A model generated the notes under the pieces. It was not told the DNA's origin and did not search any database. It worked only from the letters and a program-made list of their open reading frames with translations. Positions 35,901-43,674 of a stretch of 64,000 nucleotides of DNA are shown here, piece by piece. Source of the stretch: Branchipolynoe longqiensis (taxonomy: Eukaryota > Annelida > Polychaeta > Phyllodocida > Polynoidae); the NCBI GenBank assembly GCA_030323885.1, contig CM059189.1, positions 50,813,661-50,877,660 on the forward strand, read 5' to 3'. A program made the translations under genes and the position numbers. Every line of letters begins with the position of its first letter. Position 1 is the first letter of the stretch.

Positions 35901-38900
35901 GGTAGTTTCAAAAATGAATATCCTCGAATTTTGGGGATTTGCAAAGGTTTTAGATAAAGAAAAATAAAGGAATGAATTCGGAGAAATTTTCATTAAACTT
36001 CTAGATTCAAAAGATTTGGGGACCCAGATGAAGAAGAACATTTGATCTACATTGTGCAAAATAGCTGGTTAATATCTTTAAAAGTGTCCGCACAGCAAAG
36101 CAAAAAGTAACGCATGCCACAACACAGTGGGTGCCATGCCGTTGCAGCCGGTAATCACAATTTCGGCTTGAGAGAAAGTTGGAAAACACCGCAATGCGCA
36201 CATACCTAAATATTGGTGCGATGGGCAACTGGGGTTGTATCTCGCTGATCCTTGTATTGAAATAAGCAATAATATTCTCTTTAGGCATGGAGACGGAGGG
36301 GATTTTCCGGCGATCAGCAAATGCTGGAGTTCTAAAACAAGTACAACAACAATTAAATGAAGGTAAGACACCTGTCGCAATAAATAGGCTCCAAGCGCAA
36401 AAACTGACAAATCCATTTTTATTGTTTTCTGTAAAAATAGATTTTACTGTTGTGCTTTCTAGTTAAAGTCTATCAATTTCATTTATTGAGTAAGGCGTTG
36501 CCATCATCATTAAAATCATCAGCTCACTTTGGAAGTCTCAGGAGGCTATTATTCTTACTATTATCATCAGCTCATTTCGAAGTCTTTTTTTTGTTGTTTT
36601 TTGTTGTTGTAAATATGTTTATTCTGATGAATAAGTCTTTTGTCAGTGCCGAAGCACTGGTCTTCCAGCCATTTTTCAATTCAGGGTTATTTACTGTCTC
36701 AGTAGGCTATTACCATTATCATGATCATCAGCTCATTTGAAGGTCCTGGGAGGCCAGCTGTATCATGCAATGACTGTCTCCCACATGGTTAGTGCTTACA
36801 GGTTCAGTGTGAGTGTATGAGTGTTGGTGAGCGCCCTTTAAGACGCTGCTGAGTGGTTGCATAGGGGATAAAGTCACCGTGAGTGCGTACTGTCACAAGT
36901 CTATACCCGTCCTGATGTGACCTTAGATGGTGCTAGGATATAAAACTCCAACAAACAACCATGCTTCTGCTGCAGCTGAATTGACTCCTTGTGTGTTTCT
37001 AGGGGTAGAGATTAACTTCAACAGTCTGGGCGATGTACACATACCAGCTGCCATCTTGAAAAGCTTCCTACGGCAACTACAAGAACCATTGATGACCTTT
37101 GACCTCTACGACCATACGATTAGAATACAAAGTGAGTACATTGCACTGCTGTAATATGGTATCCCCTTGAATAGGCTTTTGAGTTGCCTGAAACTGTTGC
37201 ATAGTCCAGTGATTTAGAGATTCTGCTATTTAAACACAAAAAATATTAGATACATATATTTGGTTGATTATTATAATCGGCCTTACTTCAGTTTTAAGTA
37301 ACTTTTATTATAAATGAAGGAAAGTAGATAAAGAGTGAAAGGTAGTAGAGTTAGACTCTCTCATTTATTACTTTTATAGCTTTTAGAATCCAAGATGGTG
37401 GTGATCACATGATCCAATCTTCCAATCCCTAACAAGCATTCTTCTAACCACCAATGAGGGTTCAATAGCCCTGTCACCAAGGCATGGTTAGGTCTGTCTT
37501 TGGGGCAGAGATCCATAAATAGCTCTTGAGGGGAGGGGGTATGTGAGGCAACCTCTCCAAAGACTATCCATATAAGAAGTGACACTCTTCCTCTATACTA
37601 TTTTACTATACAATTTCTCTACTTAATGAGTAATAGTTTACCAACTCCACATATCCCTCATATGCCTTTGGTTTTATTTATTACCATTTACCATTTTACA
37701 GATAAGTTGCAATTTATTATAGTAGAGTTCATATATCCTCATATGTCATTATATCGGAAAATTCTACACATATCTAAGTGAGTTACAAAATTGATACTTG
37801 TGACTACCTAGCCTGGTGCTTGGCATCAACAGGATAGGACAAAGGACTGGTTAGCTCAGTATCAGGATAATAGGACTCTGGGGTATCTGGTCATCGCGCT
37901 AGCAGCCTGATCTCCCAGTGGGGAAACACTATAAAGTCACCATGAGTGTGCACTGTCGATATCCTGATATGACTTGAGATGGTGGTGGGACATAAAACTA
38001 CATTTACACTAACCTTCTGTAGGTCTTGGTGAGAAGGAGAAGTTGGAAGAGATGAAGCGAATACTTCATGATGAACTACCAGAGGAGAACTACTACGTCC
38101 TTAAATACGTCATATCCTTCCTAGTTGAGGTGAGTAGAATGCTGTTACTTATCTTTGTATTTGTTAAATCACAAGCAGCCATTTGTAGCCTAAGTATTTA
38201 GTGTGTTAATTACCAGCAATAATCTGCTATTTAATTATTTTGTTTGTTAAATCACAAGTATCCATCTGCTGCTTAAATGTTTTGTAATTTAAATCACATG
38301 GCTATGGATTTATTATATTGATGTTTATTTAATGATTCCGGTAATTGTGAAATACTAGACTGGATCCATTCGAATATGTCAAAATTCAAAGTAGTCCCGG
38401 TGAAGCAGTAATACACACGATGATTAGTGACGTCACTGTCACGTGACTTGCACTTGGAATAAGCCTGGTTGGAAAAACAAAGCAGACCACTGCAGTTTTG
38501 TGTAGAAATCAAAAGAGAAATTCTTCAATTGAATTGTTCATTTCCCTAATATTAAAACTGGTAAATGCACTAAATGTGCTTGTGCGGGAATTCCATGATA
38601 AGCATGCAACGCGTGTATCTAGTTGCAGATTAGAAACGACCATTGTAGGTATGTGCACATCGCAGATGCAGGTTTTACCCGACTTTCGGCCCGGCCGATA
38701 TCTCGGAATACCGGCTGGGACAACATGGCACCCACTGTGTTATGGCCCAAATTTCTTTTTTTTTCCCCCTGTTTATCTAAAACCTGTGTGAATTACTCAA
38801 GTTTGAGGATATTCAATTTTGGAAACTACCATATTCAGTTTTGTATACCTGTTTTCAATCTATTGGCCATTTTTCATGAAGATTGCGTGATAATCAGATG

Positions 38901-39450
38901 CACTTTCCAGATGCACAGTAGGTGATGTCAACAGTCTCTCACCCCGGCCAGCGAGTTCACTCAAAGCTTTTCCCCTGCTTGCTCGATTTTGGGTCACAGC
39001 TTTTTTTAGCAGTTTTACTATAGAACAAAGGAGCCAAAACGGTACAGATTTGTCTCAGTTCAAATTGACATAACTTTGTTGATATTTACTTTAGAAAAAT
39101 GAATGGCTACCATGTTTAAGTTCCATTCAAGCTCTTTCCATTGATATATTTTCTTGAGTTCAAATTCGTTCTTTAACAAATTCAAACGTATCTAAGCAAT
39201 GCCGTTTCGTTGTGGTGGTGTAATCAAAGCTGAAGCCCCCAAATTTTAACACTAACAGTCGCGCTTGTTATGTTTTCACCAGGTGACATCACACCGGGAT
39301 CAAAATCTGATGACGCCACAGAACCTGGCGATCGTATTTGGGCCGAACCTCATGTGGTCCAAGAGTAACGCATCCCTTGCCTCAATGGGTTACGTCAACT
39401 CGTGCTGTCTACTCATGATCTTACACTATGATGAGCTTTTCTCCAAGTGA
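20797..39450 (+). CDS. ARHGAP1: Rho GTPase-activating protein, ARHGAP1/ARHGAP8 orthologue (11 exons)
   Basis: The product is a cytoplasmic GTPase-activating protein for Rho-family GTPases with a lipid-binding CRAL-TRIO (Sec14-like) domain. Coding exons are 20797-20906, 22734-22803, 24262-24349, 25332-25550, 27332-27430, 33308-33409, 34956-35026, 36285-36362, 37003-37131, 38023-38129 and 39283-39450. All have AG/GT borders and matching phases, and together give about 412 codons ending in TGA. Human ARHGAP1 is about 440 residues. Exons 1-5 carry an acidic N-terminal region and the CRAL-TRIO domain ([32 protein letters not shown]). Exon 6 is a short proline linker ([10 protein letters not shown]). 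Exons 6-11 are the RhoGAP domain, with arginine finger in [18 protein letters not shown] and [11 protein letters not shown]. Some stretches (YFHHGLNS) look closer to ARHGAP8, so this may be the single pre-duplication orthologue. The exon with the start ATG was not identified. Confidence 0.95.
20934..21255 (+). mobile_element. tRNA-derived SINE in intron, 28 bp after exon 1
   Basis: The head is GGACGCGGTGGCCGAATTGG and the tail GAATGTAAAACTTCAACAAG. It starts only about 28 bp into the intron, leaving little of the original 5' intron sequence. Confidence 0.8.
21260..21690. other. Intronic sequence, nothing recognised
   Basis: AT-rich single-copy-looking intron DNA with a T run at 21411-21424. 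No repeat family of this window and no coding frame are visible. Confidence 0.5.
21699..22035 (+). mobile_element. TTAA-type MITE, copy f
   Basis: The ends AGTTGCATACTCCGATG and CATCGGACTATGCAGCT are flanked by TTAA on both sides. Intronic, sense orientation as copy a. Confidence 0.78.
22345..22664 (+). mobile_element. TTAA-type MITE, copy g (left end lost)
   Basis: The family interior (TTGATCGTTATAATCTACC, then ACACCATAGGCTTC) and the right end (ATCACGGACTGTGCAGCT) are present. The left TIR is reduced to GATGCTGTTAAGCTTCTGTC. Confidence 0.65.
22734..22803 (+). CDS. ARHGAP1: RhoGAP gene, exon 2
   Basis: Encodes [20 protein letters not shown] then QVA; the D-x-A-x-x-G-I-V/L-x-V-A pattern opens the CRAL-TRIO region in ARHGAP1/8. 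The acceptor is TTTTTAG|GAC and the donor G|GTAGGT; it leaves one base to start a glycine codon completed by exon 3. Confidence 0.88.
22804..24261. other. Intron 2, no repeats of the main families
   Basis: About 1.46 kb of AT-rich intron with a poly-G run at 24050-24060. One 70-codon frame at 23225-23437 is asparagine/lysine-rich and looks like chance. Confidence 0.5.
24262..24349 (+). CDS. ARHGAP1: RhoGAP gene, exon 3
   Basis: Encodes [17 protein letters not shown] then [11 protein letters not shown], the highly conserved N-terminal half of the CRAL-TRIO fold. The acceptor is TGCTAG|GC and the donor GC|GTAAGT. Confidence 0.95.
24359..24458. repeat. 51-bp tandem duplication next to exon 3
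   Basis: CATGGTTTTTGTTTATTTG plus the following ATTCAGCTAATTGGTAAAG and TGCTTGGCC occurs twice in direct tandem, starting 10 bp after the exon 3 donor. The second copy runs into a SINE head. Confidence 0.75.
24425..24663 (+). mobile_element. SINE, 3'-truncated, joined to an inverted TIR-element fragment
   Basis: The head (CAGCTAATTGGTAAAGTGC, then GTTCGGCTCCCAG) and body of the dominant SINE are present up to GGGGCAGCACTATAAAATC. The tail is replaced by the fragment at 24665. Confidence 0.7.
24665..24940 (-). mobile_element. TIR element fragment, GGGTCATTCTCA family, copy 3
   Basis: The minus strand reads CATGTTCCCATCACCGTGTG, then GGGTCGTTCTCAGAAACTG, like the left end of 6250-6865. It is truncated at a junction with the SINE. 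Confidence 0.6.
25332..25550 (+). CDS. ARHGAP1: RhoGAP gene, exon 4
   Basis: The longest exon, encoding the CRAL-TRIO core: [60 protein letters not shown] and [10 protein letters not shown]. The acceptor is TTTGCAG|T and the donor AG|GTAGGT. The FHHGLNS..NKP form resembles ARHGAP8 as well as ARHGAP1. Confidence 0.97.
25592..25890. mobile_element. Harbinger-like MITE, TTGCGACCA family, intronic
   Basis: The ends TACCCCAGTCACACTA and TAGTGTGACTGGGGCC are flanked by TTA on both sides (25589-25591 and 25891-25893). It lies 41 bp after the exon 4 donor. The interior iterates GGTCGC and TTGCGACC words. Confidence 0.78.
25895..26810. other. Intronic sequence, nothing recognised
   Basis: AT-rich intron sequence without family repeats or credible frames. 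Confidence 0.5.
26814..26869 (+). pseudogene. Duplicated 5' boundary of exon 5 (decoy acceptor and partial exon)
   Basis: This 56-bp stretch repeats the branch/acceptor region and first about 38 coding bases of exon 5: ACATTTCCAGTGCCAAATTC occurs at 26822 and 27322. After the shared part this copy carries substitutions and a 1-bp indel, so the exon frame is lost. The acceptor CCAG|TGCC is intact and could still compete for splicing. Between the two copies lies the 444-bp repeat at 26870-27313. Confidence 0.8.
26870..27313 (+). repeat. Dispersed intronic repeat, copy A
   Basis: It starts C-rich, then has CTTCCCAAAGAATCAGTC, GGAAACCTAACAGTAGTC, CTGCTGGCTTGTGTTGCA and ends ATACTAGTATTAAT. The same sequence, about 90% similar by eye, recurs at 30190-30652. 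No TIR is seen. It is flanked by the 56-bp duplicated exon border. Confidence 0.7.
27332..27430 (+). CDS. ARHGAP1: RhoGAP gene, exon 5
   Basis: Encodes [20 protein letters not shown] then [12 protein letters not shown], the C-terminal strand-helix part of CRAL-TRIO. The acceptor is TTTCCAG|T and the donor AA|GTGAGT. An almost identical acceptor lies exactly 500 bp upstream. Confidence 0.96.
27440..28175. other. Intron 5, 5' part, nothing recognised
   Basis: Some overlapping frames on both strands (27373-27870) contain a repeated CATATATGCGGTATGC-like word, but no protein family is recognisable. Confidence 0.45.
28178..28506 (+). mobile_element. tRNA-derived SINE, full length
   Basis: The head is GACGGGATGGCCAAATGAGT, with A-box and B-box variants as in the copy at 582-936. 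The tail is GGATGTAAAACTCCAACAAC. Confidence 0.8.
29005..29600. mobile_element. Large foldback element, copy 2
   Basis: The left arm has TTGCTTAGTTTTTCATTTC and CAACCAAACATGTGGGG. The right arm has CCACATACTTGATTGC, then ACAAACTGAAAAACAAGG. Shared interior words with 9395-10150 include TGAATGACATCA and GACCTCGAGGGGTTCGCC. Confidence 0.6.
29656..29985. mobile_element. Harbinger-like MITE, TTGCGACCA family, right end worn
   Basis: The left end GGCCTCAGTCACACCATGG follows TTA. The interior is ACCTCCTTGCAACCAAAG and GTGACCAGTCAGCGACC. The right end has lost the GTGTGACTGGGG terminus. Confidence 0.65.
30125..30652 (+). repeat. Dispersed intronic repeat, copy B, with CCCTCCT expansion
   Basis: The second copy of the repeat at 26870-27313. 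It is preceded by an expanded pyrimidine tract (30137-30290), and the shared end is AATACTAGTGTTAAT. The C-rich tract gives several open proline/serine-rich frames that are not genes. Confidence 0.7.
30988..31322 (+). mobile_element. tRNA-derived SINE, full length
   Basis: The head is GGATGCGGTGGCCGAATCG, the body GTCAAACCCAATGACTT and the tail GACGTAAAACTCCAACAACC. Confidence 0.8.
31330..33300. other. Intron 5, 3' part
   Basis: AT-rich intron with a GC-richer patch at 31740-31960 that carries CTCF-like and GCCACCT words. No gene or repeat family of this window is recognised. Confidence 0.45.
31758..31771 (-). promoter_or_regulatory. CTCF-like motif in intron 5
   Basis: The minus strand reads CACTAGATGGCGCC, close to the bilaterian CTCF core (CCASYAGRKGGCRS), with one mismatch at the first position outside this span. 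Site identity is inferred from the motif only. Confidence 0.4.
33308..33409 (+). CDS. ARHGAP1: RhoGAP gene, exon 6
   Basis: Encodes [18 protein letters not shown], then [15 protein letters not shown]: the end of CRAL-TRIO, a short proline linker and the start of the RhoGAP domain (QQFGVSL is near-invariant in the family). The linker looks shorter than the longer PPRPPLP-type proline segment of human ARHGAP1/8. The acceptor is TGTAG|C and the donor TT|GTAAGT. Confidence 0.95.
33418..33706. mobile_element. hAT-like MITE abutting the exon 6 splice donor
   Basis: The ends CAGGATCCGTAC and GTATGGACCCTG are inverted. They are flanked by AAGTAT on both sides (33412-33417 and 33707-33712), a 6-bp duplication. 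The left copy is part of the exon 6 donor GTAAGTAT, so the element starts at intron position +9. The interior repeats CTTGAAAAGCCTTGAATT. Relatives are at 44354-44563 (inverted) and, by the same end type, at 40640-40994. Confidence 0.7.
33864..34271. mobile_element. MULE-like MITE, copy 3
   Basis: A 408-bp element with perfect 9-bp flanks GAATCCACC at 33855-33863 and 34272-34280. It has the same length as the copy at 98-505 and shares GAGAGCCTAATTTCACAATC, then TAAGAAGCAACATTTATTC with it. Confidence 0.8.
34530..34570. repeat. Poly-G tract
   Basis: A run of about 20 G, followed by GGGAGGGAAGGGGGGG. It could form a G-quadruplex in the intron. Confidence 0.9.
34706..34918. mobile_element. Harbinger-like MITE, TTGCGACCA family, just before exon 7
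   Basis: The ends TACCCCAGTCACACTAC and GTAGTGTGACTGGGGCT are flanked by TTA on both sides. The right end lies 37 bp before exon 7, so the branch-point region of that intron is confined to the remaining sequence or supplied by the MITE. Confidence 0.78.
34956..35026 (+). CDS. ARHGAP1: RhoGAP gene, exon 7
   Basis: Encodes [20 protein letters not shown] then RDN, the first helices of the RhoGAP domain (IPPVV..TV.YL). The acceptor is CTCCACAG|C and the donor G|GTCAGT. Phases fit exons 6 and 8. Confidence 0.95.
35121..35460 (-). mobile_element. TTAA-type MITE, copy h
   Basis: The left end AGTTGCATATTCCGATG follows TTAA. The right end CATCGGATTATGCAACT is followed by a mutated CTAT. Confidence 0.75.
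35625..35735 (+). mobile_element. SINE head fragment
   Basis: AATGGTGGCCGAATCGGTTG to GATACTTGTCGCTTCCTAGC only. It is cut at the boundary of the next repeat. Confidence 0.65.
35746..36263 (+). repeat. Intronic repeat G, copy 1 (forms inverted pair)
   Basis: Contains GAGCAAGCAGGGGCAATAGC, GGTGAGAGACTTTGTTGAC and CACAGTGGGTGCCATGCC. The reverse complement recurs at 38640-38985. It ends only about 20 bp before the exon 8 acceptor. Confidence 0.7.
36285..36362 (+). CDS. ARHGAP1: RhoGAP gene, exon 8 (arginine finger)
   Basis: Encodes [20 protein letters not shown] then QQLNE. GIFRRS holds the catalytic arginine finger that inserts into the GTPase active site, and it is intact. The acceptor is CTTTAG|GC and the donor G|GTAAGA. 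Confidence 0.97.
36850..36962 (+). mobile_element. SINE tail fragment
   Basis: GTCACAAGTCTATACCCGTC to ATATAAAACTCCAACAAAC. It ends about 40 bp before the exon 9 acceptor. Confidence 0.65.
37003..37131 (+). CDS. ARHGAP1: RhoGAP gene, exon 9
   Basis: Encodes [20 protein letters not shown] then [34 protein letters not shown] is the second hallmark of the fold, with the conserved lysine and arginine present. The acceptor is TTTCTAG|GG and the donor A|GTGAGT. Confidence 0.97.
37195..37330 (+). mobile_element. TTAA-type MITE fragment
   Basis: The left end TGTTGCATAGTCCAGTG and ATCGGCCTTACTTCAG interior only. The rest is missing. Confidence 0.5.
37775..38000 (+). mobile_element. SINE lacking its tRNA head
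   Basis: From GAGTTACAAAATTGATACTTG to GGTGGGACATAAAACTAC. It ends about 20 bp before exon 10. Confidence 0.65.
38023..38129 (+). CDS. ARHGAP1: RhoGAP gene, exon 10
   Basis: Encodes [20 protein letters not shown] then [23 protein letters not shown] is conserved in the family. The acceptor is CTGTAG|GT and the donor GAG|GTGAGT, phase 0. Confidence 0.96.
38640..38985 (-). repeat. Intronic repeat G, copy 2 (inverted)
   Basis: The plus strand shows GGTATGTGCACATCGCAG, ACATGGCACCCACTGTG and CTTTTCCCCTGCTTGCTCGA, the complements of 35746-36263. Exons 8-10 lie between the two copies. Confidence 0.7.
39283..39450 (+). CDS. ARHGAP1: RhoGAP gene, last coding exon
   Basis: Encodes [20 protein letters not shown] then [20 protein letters not shown] and a short tail to TGA. 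The conserved asparagine of MTPQNLA is present. The protein ends soon after the last RhoGAP helix (HYDELFSK), without the proline-rich tail of human ARHGAP8. Confidence 0.96.
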   Translation: MTSHRDQNLMTPQNLAIVFGPNLMWSKSNASLASMGYVNSCCLLMILHYDELFSK

Positions 39451-39925
39451 TGATGTCATTCACCTTGTCTTGATTGATGTAGGTCACCAGAAGACTTGGG
39501 AATTTTATTCAGTTACAAGGATGCCTTGCGAATGGAACAAATTGAATTGAGCGCTTGCATTTGAGGGATGACCATAATGACTGCGTTTGCATTATGTGGC
39601 ATTACATCAGGTGGTGCATGGATTTGAGGTGGGGAGACCAGGATCTTAGACTATTTGCTAGTAGATGATTGACTTGGTGAACATTGATAGGTGCAGACCA
39701 ATGTGTTGGAAAAGGTTTTACCGCAGGGTGAATTTAGGGTAACAGAAAAAGCAGCAGCAGCAGCATTCGCAATACTTCTCAGGATCATGTGCGTGTTGCA
39801 TCAGTTACGCTATTTGTAGTTTCTCCACATAAGACCAAATGAAAAAATACTTGTTTAGCGTCCCCACCCAACCTGAGAAATCCCCCGACCTCCAAATATT
39901 TTTTTATTTTTCGAAAAACCCTTCA

Positions 39926-39931
39926 AATAAA
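39926..39931 (+). terminator. Candidate polyadenylation signal of the RhoGAP gene
   Basis: An AATAAA lies 476 bp after the stop codon in non-repetitive sequence. Other AATAAA-like words follow further downstream, so the true 3' end is uncertain. Confidence 0.35.
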
Positions 39932-40639
39932 ATATTAAAGCTCAAACAACACTTTCCCGCCTATTATAATGATTGTCCTATGACCGACAAACTTCATCCA
40001 ACGATTTTATAGTAATTTTAATGTTTTCTTGTTCAATTTCTAGCTAGAAAGTGTCTAAGGTCTACCTTCCTATCATGCCTTCTGACCATGAATACCATGG
40101 TTAGTTTTATTCTTCCTGTGCACTGCCATTCTACATACAAAATAGTTGTTTAATTAAAAACCTCCCACCCGACCTGGAAAAATGTTAATGGGTGGACGCC
40201 AAAGAAGTATTTTTTGTATGTGGCCTAACAATGGTTACCAGTTATGAGGGGAGGACCCTCCTTGGCCATCTCGGTCCGCCATCTTGACAACTGAGGGGAC
40301 TCCTGTGGTTGTGTGAGAGGCAGTGTAGCTACAAAGCTAGACTTGCTTGCTTGTAGGGACAGAAGCTGTCCGGGTATTTTAGTCAGAAGGTGTTATTATT
40401 GTGCATGTATCGCTAGGGTAGGCTTGTTACCAGCGTCCGACGCACATGCGGACACTCTGTTCCTGGCACCACCTAAATATCCCGCTTCCAATGCTGCCAC
40501 CTGGTGTGAAGTAGGGTATTGTGAAGGTGTCCTATACCCATTTCTAATGCCTCAGAAATTGATCATGTCATATTCAGTTTGTGTGTGTGTGTCTGTGTCG
40601 AGGGAAGGGGAGTACATACCTTGAATTCTAATAATAGTA

Positions 40640-40994
40640 CAGGGTTCCCGCGGATCGTTAACAAGTCTTAAATTGATTAGTCAATTTTCAAGGCCTTGAA
40701 AAGTCTTATATATGTTAACTTTTCTGTGAGCGGTCTTAAAAAGGTCTTAATTTGGATTTGGCCACTATAGTATGTTTTACCAGCTATCTGCACAAAGCAC
40801 AAATGCTGTTGAGCTGAAATGTCTCAAAGTTGACGCTATAGTCTACAAACCGTAATGTACTGGTCTGGTCACAAGTGCCCACATACTTTGACCATACATT
40901 TGCCATGAAAATAGGTATTAAATTCTATAAAAATTTGTATTTAAAAGTCTTGAAAAGGTCTTAAATGTGATTGGCTGAGAGGTGCAGGAACCCT
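40640..40994. mobile_element. hAT-like MITE with 6-bp ATAGTA duplication
   Basis: The ends CAGGGTTCCCGCGG and GTGCAGGAACCCT are flanked by ATAGTA at 40634-40639 and 40995-41000. The interior has AGTCTTGAAAAGGTCTTAAA words resembling those at 33418-33706. A 6-bp duplication with CAGGG ends suggests an atypical hAT group. Confidence 0.7.
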
Positions 40995-41359
40995 ATAGTA
41001 ATTAATGATCTATACTATAATGGAATACTGTCCAGATAAAGGGAGGAACAAATTAGGATATTTTCAATTTTGCAAGGTTGAGGGGGGTGAAAAGTCAGTC
41101 ATCTATGTTATAATAAGAAGGGCATACAGATGAGGCATGTTTCGGTGTTTAGTTTGTTTCCGGACACTGTGACTGGTTATGTGTCTTGTCAGTGTAAGGC
41201 TGTGTGCCCTAGTTTTCAAACAAGAAGACTTTGTTAATGATTATGAGTGAGCACTGTGGTGCTCGCTATGTTCTGTATGTATAAATACAATGTTCACTAT
41301 GATAACATAGGTACCTATTTAAAGCGTGTCTTTAGGGTATCTTCATCCCGTGCAGTCCA

Positions 41360-41715
41360 ATCAAAAGGGGGTTGGGGGGGGGGGGGGGTAGTTAGGAACT
41401 CAGAGCTAGACAATACAAGACCCACAAAGGAGGGGGGGGCAGAAACTTAGAGCTACATCATACAAGACCAACAAAAAGGGGGGGGGGGAGCAGAAACTTA
41501 GAGCTACATAATACAAGACCCACAAAAGGGGAGGAGGAGCAGAAACTCAGAGCTACATAATACAAGACCCACAAAAGGGGAGGGGGGGGGGGCAGAAACT
41601 CGGAGCTACATAATACAAGACCCACAAAAGGTGGGGTGGGGGGGTGAGCAGAAACTCGGAGCTAGATAATACAAGACCCACAAAGGGTGGAGGGGCGGGG
41701 CCATTGAGGAACTTA
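41360..41715. repeat. G-rich minisatellite, about 6 units of 55-60 bp
   Basis: Each unit is a G-run followed by GCAGAAACTCAGAGCTACAT and AATACAAGACCCACAAAAG. The G-run length varies between units. Confidence 0.88.
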
Positions 41716-41988
41716 CAGCCAGATAATGCAAGCCCTAAGTAGTAGCCCTTTCCTCCCTTTATGCCTTAAATATCACCAGCGATTGTCCGCATCCCCGAAC
41801 TGCCACTAAAGGCATCGAGAGTAAAACAACGACTGGTCAACCCCAAGCTGTAGTTAATATCATTGCAAATAGGATGTTTGATCAACAAGAATATCTAAGT
41901 AGGTGGCTCGTTTTTTTTCCTTCTTCAAAAGAACTTAATTGACGACAACAACAACAAGTATCACCCACATGTACATTATGACATTTAA

Positions 41989-42580
41989 AGCTGCATAATC
42001 CGATGAAAACATCAAATCTTCAAAATCAAAACAATTATCTAGATTTGTTTCTGCAAATCTATTCATACTGCCTATCATGGATAAGTCTGAATAGACTTGT
42101 TTTCACCATTAAACAGTTGGTCAATAGAAAGTCAGAGCCTAGACTTTTACCAACTGGCCTGTGATGACACTATAAGTTATAAACAGCGGTGGAAATCCAA
42201 ATTGCCCAGCACGGGGAAATCGAACCACCGACCTTCAGATTAGGAGGCCGACCTAGAAAAAAGTCAAACAATCTAACCACTCCACCACAGAGAACACTGT
42301 ACTGGTGCACTTGTTAAACATTTGTCACCACATAGAAGGGAATACTGAGGCAATTTAATATAATCTGTTACTGCAGAAGCCTATGGTGTCAGAGTTTGGG
42401 CGTCCTTGTCAAAATTAATTCGGCCAAATCAATTTTGCATGCTTGCACTTCAAATATCTCGGAAGTTAACCATTTTAAATAAAAGTTACTTCAAACTAAA
42501 GTGAGGTAGATTATAGCGATCAACCTAATATATTTATCTCAGAAAATGACAGAAACTCAAAACCATCAGACTATGCAACT
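41989..42580 (-). mobile_element. TTAA-type MITE, copy j, split by a SINE
   Basis: The ends AGCTGCATAATCCGATG and CATCAGACTATGCAACT lie between TTAA on both sides. It is interrupted at 42066-42295. Confidence 0.78.
42066..42295 (-). mobile_element. Second SINE family (tRNA with long variable arm)
   Basis: The minus strand starts GTTCTCTGTGGTGGAGTGG, with a variable-arm-like TTTTTTCTAGGTCGGCC and B-box GGTGGTTCGATTTCC. This resembles a class II (Leu/Ser-like) tRNA head. The 3' part is truncated relative to 49673-49975. Confidence 0.65.
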
Positions 42581-43377
42581 TTAATGCAACAAAAAATACT
42601 TGTTTTTTTTAACAAGTATTTGAAATGTTCTGAATTGAACAGGTACGGACACTGATGTATCCGACTTGTTGTATGGGATGTTTCATGTACTGTGGTCGAG
42701 TTGGAATCTTGTTAATGATGTGTATACGGGACTTTTTAAAGATTCACAAAAATCATGACAATAATTTGTCATTGGAAATTTGATATTTTTACGACATTGA
42801 CTTAGAAAATAATGTTTTGAAAGGGTGGCAGTTTTCGTTGGAAGTCAGGAAGCATGTTATTTTCGCATTTCCAGTTAGTAGCTGGAACGGGAGATTGATT
42901 TACTGTCGGGGTGATTGTTCAGCGGTTACCATGGTTATTATTTTATTACCGTATCATTGTACTGGTCATGTGATGTTCTTTTAAAACGGAATATTATATT
43001 TTGGATTTTTAACGACACTTTTCTCCTCACTGGGACATGGGCAAAAGACTTTTGATGGATAGACTTTTGTGATATATTTGTTTCAAACAAGAGCTGAGAT
43101 GAGCTGAAACTAGCACATATATCTCCGTGTGTAGGTGTTGGGGTGGTGGGGGGGGGTGCCGGGGGCTGTGGGCCACGGCGGTGGGGGTACGAAAGTTAGC
43201 TAATGTTAGCCTACAATGTATAATACACGTAAGTTTTTATATTATTTGAATTTATTTAGTTCTTATATTATACTAGGTGTATATTGGTGTAAAAAAAAAA
43301 AAAGCTGTGCAAATATAGTTGGGTTTTGTTGCTTTGTTGTAAATGAAGATTAATTAGGCTCGCCTCTTACACAAGTG

Positions 43378-43674
43378 GGGTGTAAGGCTGTGTATCGATA
43401 GACTGTTCCTTTGTGACGTGTTCCCTTGTTCGATGTTCGCTTGTGACATTGAGATGGGTCACACAGACAATGAACATGTTCATTCTCTATTTTCCCAGTC
43501 AGTACGTCACATGTCCCGTGCACAAGGCCATACGGTCCCTGGGTCCAACCTATGGGAATGGCCACTAAGCAAAACACAGGTTTATTGTCTGTGTGGTGCA
43601 TCACAAAGTCACACGTAAACATGGAACAAGGGTACATGCCACAAGGGAACAGTCTATCGATGCACGGCCTAAAC
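43378..43674. mobile_element. Long foldback element
   Basis: The arms of about 140 bp are almost continuous inverted repeats. Left: TATCGATAGACTGTTCC, then GGGTCACACAGACAATGAAC. Right: GGAACAGTCTATCGATGC and TTTATTGTCTGTGTGGTGC. Overlapping frames on both strands are mirror images and not genes. Confidence 0.72.

Noticed and set aside
42930..42955. Second X-box near GTTACCATGGTTAT
   Set aside because: One half-site is imperfect and the surroundings are AT-rich, so it is too weak to list.
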